This document shows positions 18,941-24,193 of a stretch of 24,193 bases of DNA, in pieces. Origin of the DNA: Silene noctiflora (taxonomy: Eukaryota > Streptophyta > Magnoliopsida > Caryophyllales > Caryophyllaceae); assembly GCA_009801015.1 (NCBI GenBank), contig VHZZ01004576.1:74715-98907 (forward strand), read 5' to 3'. Made by a program: the position numbers and the translations under genes. The notes beneath the pieces are model-generated. The model worked only from the letters and a program-made list of their open reading frames with translations, was not told the DNA's origin and searched no databases. Positions within the stretch are counted from its first letter, which is position 1. Every line of letters starts with the position of its first letter.

Positions 18941-19249
18941 GGGCTTGCCTGTAACCGATGGAATAATTAGGGGGTAAATTTTAATCGGGTGATAATTACT
19001 GGGAAAGTTAATCACTTGAGTAATGAGTTCCTTGATGATAGGTTTGGCATATGAGAGTAATGATTACCGAGAAGATGTTTTACTCCCATAATCATTACCC
19101 AAAGGGGAGGGTGGGTAATGTATTAACCCTTCGTGAAGATAATAGATTCGGGAGGTGAATAATTACTCTCATACCAAACTTGAGAAATGCACCATACATA
19201 TCACTCCCCTATTCATTTTCCCCTTTTTACCCTCAATCCAAGCAAACCC
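18941..19249. mobile_element. Tourist-like MITE (309 bp)
   Basis: Left end GGGCTTGCCTG, right end CAAGCAAACCC (reverse complement GGGTTTGCTTG), flanked by TAA at 18938-18940 and 19250-19252. Further in, GGGGGTAAA on the left pairs with TTTACCCTC on the right. A TWA duplication, G-rich short TIRs and ~300 bp length fit the PIF/Harbinger-derived Tourist group. No ORF is present. Confidence 0.68.
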
Positions 19250-19252
19250 TAA

Positions 19253-19717
19253 GTGTTAAATTTTGTATGTATTAAGTAATAGTGTGATATTAACGGACCG
19301 AACCCTAATACTCCAAAATATGAGGCATGTACAAAATGACGACTGAGGACAGGACGAAAGTAAATTTTCAATGTTCAGTCTGGATCGAATGGCGGTCCAT
19401 TTTTCTAGTCCGAATCTAAATAAACTTGGTCGCCCCTACTCGAAAGCTCGGTTTATTTACGGTGTTGTATGAGGAAATGCAAACAAAAATGAAGTGGAAT
19501 AGAAAAGAAAGGGTGTGGGAGTTGAAGCTCACTATCAAAATGAGGCTAACTGCCTTGGCTCCAAAATGGCAACCAATTCGGCGGCGCCTCCATTATTAAA
19601 CTCTTGTACTTAGACCCACATTTATCACGTAAACTTCCCAGCTAATGAATTTCGACACTTCAAAATTGTTCACATTTCACACCTCTGAAATACGGAGTAT
19701 TATATATTTATATATAA
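19253..19717. other. Unassigned intergenic sequence
   Basis: No gene or recognised element. A TACGGAGTAT word at 19691-19700 is a common Stowaway-end remnant. Confidence 0.5.
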
Positions 19718-19763
19718 CTAGTATAAATTTCGCGCTAATGTGCTATATTTTAGATAGAGATGT
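19718..19763 (-). mobile_element. Helitron 3' terminus (copy 2), interrupted by an LTR element
   Basis: ACTAGTATAAATTTCGCGC followed by TTTTAGATAGAGA aligns with the better-preserved Helitron end at 21105 (ACTAGTGTAGATCCCGCGC...TTTTTTAGATAAAA). The hairpin is decayed here. The Helitron is cut at 19763 by the LTR element and probably resumes at 20895. Confidence 0.5.
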
Positions 19764-20077
19764 TGTTAGGGATATGTCGAGATATCGACATTATATTAGG
19801 TATATGATATATTATATTATATCATACAGAATAAGTTATGATATGGTAGAATAACATGTCGAGATATCGACATAATATTAGGTATATGATATATTATATT
19901 ATATCATACAGAATATATAAGTTATGATATGGTGGATTATTCTAGAATTACGTTTAGAGAGATTTACTCGTATGTATGAATCTCTATATATACTAGAGCC
20001 TAATGCATTTGTGAGATCATCATATTATCAATACAAATACAAACCTTTTATGCATTACTTTATTCTAAAACTTATCA
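19764..20077 (+). repeat. 5' LTR of the TRIM-like element with an 82-bp internal duplication
   Basis: TGTCGAGATATCGACATWAT occurs at 19775 and again at 19857, each followed by the same AT-rich sequence through TTATGATATGGT. The period is 82 bp, and this LTR is exactly 82 bp longer than the 3' LTR (314 versus 232). The duplication therefore arose after, or during, insertion of this copy. Confidence 0.88.
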
Positions 20078-20662
20078 TGGTATCAGAGCCTCTTTCTCAC
20101 GGACTCTAAAAAATCGTTTTCGCTTTTTTGCCGGTGGGCGAAAATCTATGGCACTCACCGGCGGGATTTCATCATTATCTACCCGGCCAATTTATCATTA
20201 GTTTATCCTTAAAAAAAAATTAGCAAAATAAAATCCCCATGAGAAATTTATTCTAATTCTCTTTGAAAATTTGATTTATACTCCTCAACTTCGTTAAGGT
20301 GGTACAAAATTAACTGGCGAGTTACGCAACCAAAATTACCATGATTGTGGTCTAAATTTATTTGGAGTCCGAAAAACTTAGCGTTCTCCAAATCTTGAAA
20401 TTAACGGATAATTTTCCGTTTTATTGATATTTGCCAGGTTCGATTAGAGTTCCTGCAAATTAACTCATACTTTTGACAAGTCCGAAAAAATTAACGTTCT
20501 TGTTTGAAGAAATTTCTAGCGAGTCTTAATACTCGTTTATCTTACCAACCTTGCGAAGAGAAGAAATTAATGAAGATGGAGAAGAGATGAAGGTTTTGAT
20601 TTTCTTTTTATTTTGTGCAAACTCATGAAATTTTAGCAAATTACCATGAGTTTGAGGGGAGA

Positions 20663-20894
20663 TGTTAGGGATATGTCGAGATATCGACATAATATTAGGT
20701 ATATGATATATTATATTATATCATACATTCATAGAGAATAAGTTATGATATGGTGGAATATTCTAGAATTAGGTTTAGAGAGATTTACTCGTATGTAGGA
20801 ATCTCTATATATACTAGAGCCTAATGTATTTGTGAGATATCATATTATCAATAATACAAACCTTTTATGCATTACTCTATTCTAAAACTTATCA
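20663..20894 (+). repeat. 3' LTR of the TRIM-like element (232 bp)
   Basis: Single-unit version of the 5' LTR, including CTCTATATATACTAGAGCC, a TATA-like region. It ends CTTATCA. Confidence 0.9.
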
Positions 20895-21104
20895 TATGTT
20901 GAAGAATTTAACAATTATATTACCGATATTTAACTTCTCTTAAAATTTAATATAAAATTTACTATTAGTAATGAGAGTTATAAAAGAGAATGTTTAGCAT
21001 CTTTACTCTGTATAAGTTATTGAAATTATTTTGTTAACTTTGTTTTCAAAATATTGTTATGATATCATTATATCTACCAAAGATGTAATGTAAACGTTAA
21101 GTAA
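20895..21104 (-). other. Probable remainder of Helitron copy 2
   Basis: AT-rich sequence between the TRIM-like element and the next Helitron 3' end. By position it continues the copy starting at 19718. It contains TTATAAAAGAGAATG, similar to words near presumed Helitron 5' regions further right. The boundary is not proven. Confidence 0.35.
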
Positions 21105-21132
21105 CTAGTGTAGATCCCGCGCGAAAGCGCGG
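21105..21132 (-). mobile_element. Helitron 3' terminus (copy 3)
   Basis: On the minus strand a GC-rich hairpin CCGCGC-TTTC-GCGCGG (21117-21132) is followed by GATCTACA and CTAG (21105-21108), with A before CTAG on the plus strand. This is the best-formed hairpin of this subfamily. The body extends right, probably to about 21.9 kb. Confidence 0.7.
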
Positions 21133-22065
21133 ATTTTTTAGATAAAAACGCAAGAAAATTTGATAATAATTATATTTATTCCATTTTTAAAAGGGTAGAA
21201 AATTTGCTTTGTTCATATAAAAGCTAAATAATAATTTATGAAAAATTGTGACCATAATTACAACTAATATCTATGGTCTATAATTTATTAGGAATTAAAT
21301 ATTGTGTAAGACTAAATATAGATAGTGAGCTCAATTAATTAGAATGCAAATATTTTATATAGGGGATGAGTAATGACCTTAATAATATAATAAGATAAGA
21401 CATGTGTTGTAATAAATATACTTATATATATGTTAAATTGAAAAATTAACCAAAATTTAAATGTTTACATAGCATGGAGACATGGAGTAAAGGTAGATAT
21501 TAAGTTAAAATATAGAAAAAATGTATTATACGTAAATTTTGTAGTACGTTTATATCAAAAGACAGAGTTATAGAATTAATTAGAAAGTCTTTGCTAAAAA
21601 AGTGTTCGTGACCAACATGTTTATTTAAAAAAAAATAGTAATAAAATATTTCTATCACATCATACGTATAAAGTGCAATCTTAATGTAACAAAACAAGAA
21701 TATTCTATTGATATGTCTATGCAAGTTGAAAAATATTATCTCAGTTCATAGAATTATTTATCGTATGGAATTAATCACTGATATAATGAATCACTATGGC
21801 TCAGCTATAGATATGATAAAATGAAGCCCGAAGCCCAATTAAAAGAAATTCATTTAGGCGGGAAAACATTAGATACTCTTATTCTTTTAGTAAAATGAAA
21901 TGAATAACATAATCAAAACCAAATACTACAATATTAATTTGGTTTAAATTTGTATAAATTGGTTTAATTAATTTGGTTTTAATTTGTATAAACTGGTAAC
22001 AAAATGTTACATGTACTCTCTTCTTTCTAGTTAATTACATATTTATGTTTGAGTTTTTAGAGCAA
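21133..22065 (-). other. Probable Helitron body, AT-rich, no ORF
   Basis: Between two Helitron 3' ends. The segment 21905-21935 (AACATAATCAAAACC...TACTACAATATT) closely matches 22590-22622, so the two copies belong to one non-autonomous family. No Rep/helicase coding sequence is present. Confidence 0.45.
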
Positions 22066-22098
22066 CTAGTTTTAAACCCGTGTAAAAAATACACGGGT
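22066..22098 (-). mobile_element. Helitron 3' terminus (copy 4)
   Basis: Hairpin with 8-bp arms ACCCGTGT / ACACGGGT (22076-22098), then on the minus strand TTAAAA and CTAG (22066-22069), with A preceding on the plus strand. Closely related to the end at 5015. A candidate 5' end on the minus strand, TCTCTTTACTATAAAAGAG, begins at 22569, which would give a 504-bp element, though the flanking base is not the expected A. Confidence 0.7.
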
Positions 22099-22569
22099 CG
22101 TAATTACAAACGTATTTATTAAATACATGAGCATATAAATAAGGGTTATTAAATGTTTCATGTCGTAACAATATAAATAAGTCGATAACAATTGGAGATT
22201 GGACATACATATAATTTAAGTTACTCACATTCGGTGATCTAGTTTCTTTAAATGTGATTTTAGTTTTTTTTTACCAAATAACTTTTTCAAATTTAAGTTG
22301 GGGGATGATATATTGAATTTTTACATAAAAGTTGTATAATGTGATGTGTATAGTTTATGTATTTAATTATACGTTGAATTTGCAAAGCTTAACCTAAAAA
22401 CAATAAGTAGTCGAATTTATAAAGATTGATGCATAACTGAAATCAAAATAAAAAAAAAAGTTCTCGTACAATTATGGATGGGGACCACATTTAGAAAAGT
22501 TATTTTTTCTCCTTAAATTAAGGAGCCAATAAGAATCCTCATAATGTTTTCTCTTTTATAGTAAAGAGA

Positions 22570-23379
22570 AGTATGCAAATTTAAGCGATTAACATAATCA
22601 AAAACACAAATACTACAATATTCATTTAAAATATTTGTTATCAAAAAAATATTCATTTATTTGTTCAATATTTTGATATATTATCAACGAGAAAGTGATA
22701 TATGAATCAATGAAGCAAATAGTTTCAAATAGGGTAATACTCCGTACTTAGGACTTTAGGAGTCATTTTGTTTTCATTGGGGAATTAATTAAATTTCCAT
22801 GAATTTACAAAACACGTGTATTGGACGGTTCACGTGAATTGCTCAAAAGGTGTTCGGTTGACATGTGACAATCAAATGTACGCGAGAGTTTTCAATTACT
22901 ACCTACGGGAGTCTAGGTAATCCAATTTCTTCATTGTGAGAAAGTTGGCAATTCATGAAAAAAAGTAAATCACCTGATTTGGCATAATTAAACAACTTCC
23001 ATTTTTTCAATTTGAGAATTTTCAATTCACCCGTTTTTGACGTGGCTATCAAACAAGCACTTAGGATAAAGAATTTTTATAAGCCCTTTTGCGTCTTTTT
23101 TTTTTCTATGTAAATTAAAGTTCCTTAGAGACACGCAATAAATCTCTTCCTTTAATTAATAGGACCCCCCCAACAAGCGTAAACAACCACGAGCCCACGA
23201 ACGAGAACACTTTTAAAAGCACTTAATCAATGACTTATTTCATCATTTCTCCCACAAATTATAAAATAGAAGATTTACTTATAATATATAAGACGGTCTT
23301 TAAATTGGTTATAAAATGCATCTATTACTACTAAAATTAATGAGGTCTTTAACATGTAAATGATCTCTAATATACTTAA
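22570..23379. other. Unassigned AT-rich sequence with possible MITE debris
   Basis: Contains TACTCCGTAC near 22739 and TATCAAACAAGCACTTAG near 23047, both of the kind seen at ends of small plant TIR elements, but I could not pair them. No gene. Confidence 0.4.
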
Positions 23380-23408
23380 CTAGTTTTTCTACTCGTGCAA
23401 AGCACGGG
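23380..23408 (-). mobile_element. Helitron 3' terminus (copy 5)
   Basis: Hairpin CGTGC-TTT-GCACG on the minus strand (23394-23406, loop three bases), followed by AGTAGAAAAA and CTAG (23380-23383), with A preceding on the plus strand. Same orientation as the other four. Body to the right. Confidence 0.62.
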
Positions 23409-23835
23409 ACTTTTACATTTTGGTCACTATGCATTCTATTTTAAAGACTTCTTATTTAACCAATATAATAGAAAAACTATTGACTAAAGCTGCAAGAAAA
23501 AAAAAAACTCTTAAAATGGAAAGTTTTTGTGTAATGTTTAGTTTCAATTGGTTCTAAAAAAATTGGATAGTCTTGTCACTTGTATAAGATGGTTTTACAT
23601 TAAAAAAGGGTGTAAAACGAATCCAAACATAAAAAAGATAATGAATAAAGACGGTTTTAAAATGATCTGTTTTATAATAATCTTCTTCAAGGTCGCCTTA
23701 CACAAGTAAATCGGTCAAGAGTTGTTATTTCGTGGGCTTTTATTTATAAAATAGGTAATCTATATAAGGGATGATGAAGAGTTGTTGTTGATGGTCTTTT
23801 CTTTATTTTATTTTTTTGAAGGAGATGTGTTGTTG
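23409..23835. other. AT-rich sequence, probable Helitron body, no gene
   Basis: No ORF or terminal repeat recognised. It merges into the copia pseudogene, whose left limit is not sharp. Confidence 0.4.
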
Positions 23836-24193
23836 GTGAGGTGGAGGAGAATACAAAAATATTAAACCATTCTCTCCTAGACCACGGTATTCATCATCTC
23901 ACATCTCCACACCCCCCCCCCCCCCCCCCCCCCCCAGCCGAACACAATGGGTTCGCTGAACGACGACACGCCATATAGTCTAAACTGGCCTCACACTTCT
24001 CACTCATGCCAACCTACCACATACCTTTTGGCCATATGCCTTTTCGACGGCCGTGTACTTAATCAATCGACTCCCTACCACTACTCTCCAGAACAACTCT
24101 CCATATCATCAACTCCTAGGACACGCACCCAATTACTTGAAACTTCGACCTTTGGTTGTTTATGCTTCCCTTGGCTCCGACCGTACAATGACA
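23836..24193 (+). pseudogene. Ty1/copia pol pseudogene, integrase core (broken, runs off right edge)
   Basis: Translations in shifting frames show successive copia integrase landmarks: GGEY (23843-23854), GIHHLTSP (from 23886), NGFAERRH with the catalytic Glu (from 23946), WPYAFSTAVYLINRLP (from 24029) and FGCLCFPWLRPY (from 24151). These lie in at least three frames, with frame changes between 23854 and 23886, around 23970 and around 24148, and a TAA at 23981-23983. The expected second Asp just before GGEY is not readable. The copy cannot encode active integrase. It is a fossil of a plant LTR retrotransposon, and the rest of pol should lie beyond the right edge. Confidence 0.85.
23912..23935. 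repeat. Poly-C run, 24 bases, inside the copia pseudogene
   Basis: Uninterrupted C24 between HHLTSPH and AEHNG, read in frame as a proline run. The family normally has only one or two prolines in the HTPxxNG motif, so the tract is an expansion or an assembly artefact. Confidence 0.9.

Larger units (their letters stand above)
19764..20894 (+). mobile_element. Complete small non-autonomous LTR retrotransposon (TRIM-like, 1131 bp)
   Basis: 5' LTR 19764-20077 and 3' LTR 20663-20894 share start TGTTAGGGATATGTCGAG and end AAAACTTATCA. A primer-binding site TGGTATCAGAGC (20078-20089, initiator tRNA-Met) abuts the 5' LTR, and a polypurine tract TTTGAGGGGAGA (20651-20662) abuts the 3' LTR. The interior is only 585 bp and encodes nothing recognisable. 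Flanks GATGT (19759-19763) and TATGT (20895-20899) are a target duplication with one mismatch. It is larger than classical TRIMs but clearly non-coding, so it must be moved by another element's proteins. Confidence 0.9.

Noticed and set aside
23836-24193. Functional copia element
   Set aside because: Frame changes, a stop codon and loss of a readable catalytic Asp make this copy dead.

Overview
This window is nuclear DNA from a flowering plant. The one intact protein-coding gene is a BEL1-like TALE homeobox gene with the intron pattern of its family. Almost everything else is plant transposon debris: LTRs primed by initiator tRNA-Met, a Mutator-like element, Helitron ends, small TIR elements, a tRNA-derived SINE and a 5S-bearing Cassandra-like LTR. 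There are no bacterial-style operons, CRISPR arrays, tRNA genes or genuine rRNA genes. The protein is clearly that of a eudicot. A Caryophyllales host is only a weak guess from the general look of the repeats.

Layout. 1-1579: the 5' end of a minus-strand LTR retrotransposon (leader, primer-binding site, one LTR) that runs off the left edge. 1791-4256: a Mutator-like element with a perfect 9-bp target duplication. Its left terminal repeat is split by a 1456-bp solo LTR (1869-3324) with its own perfect duplication ATATA. 5015 onward: a minus-strand Helitron 3' end, AT-rich sequence and a 41-base poly-A tract. 6233-7564: a solo LTR of the same family as the left-edge element, with perfect duplication CTTAA.

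8574-12167 (minus): the BEL1-like gene, four coding exons, 724 codons, most like Arabidopsis BLH1. Its leader, and probably a 5' UTR intron, extend to about 13250. It contains a Stowaway-like MITE in intron 3 and hAT-like TIR debris in the probable 5' UTR intron. The leader has a TA repeat, a CT-rich tract and a three-codon upstream ORF.

13.5-19.3 kb: another Stowaway-like MITE, an (AT)28 microsatellite, a SINE with an 18-bp target duplication, a decayed Cassandra-like LTR carrying 5S rRNA-like sequence, a 204-bp LTR abutting it, two degenerate TGAAY repeat fields and a Tourist-like MITE. 19.7-23.4 kb: four minus-strand Helitron 3' ends in a row. The first is interrupted by a complete 1131-bp non-autonomous LTR element whose 5' LTR carries an 82-bp internal duplication. 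23.84 kb to the right edge: a Ty1/copia integrase-core pseudogene with a 24-base poly-C run, three frame changes and a stop.

The genes do not form a functional system. One developmental regulator sits among nested transposons, and the target duplications let the order of several insertions be read directly. I found no convincing new biological system. The best leads are the nested MULE/solo LTR, the Cassandra-like LTR and the Helitron cluster.
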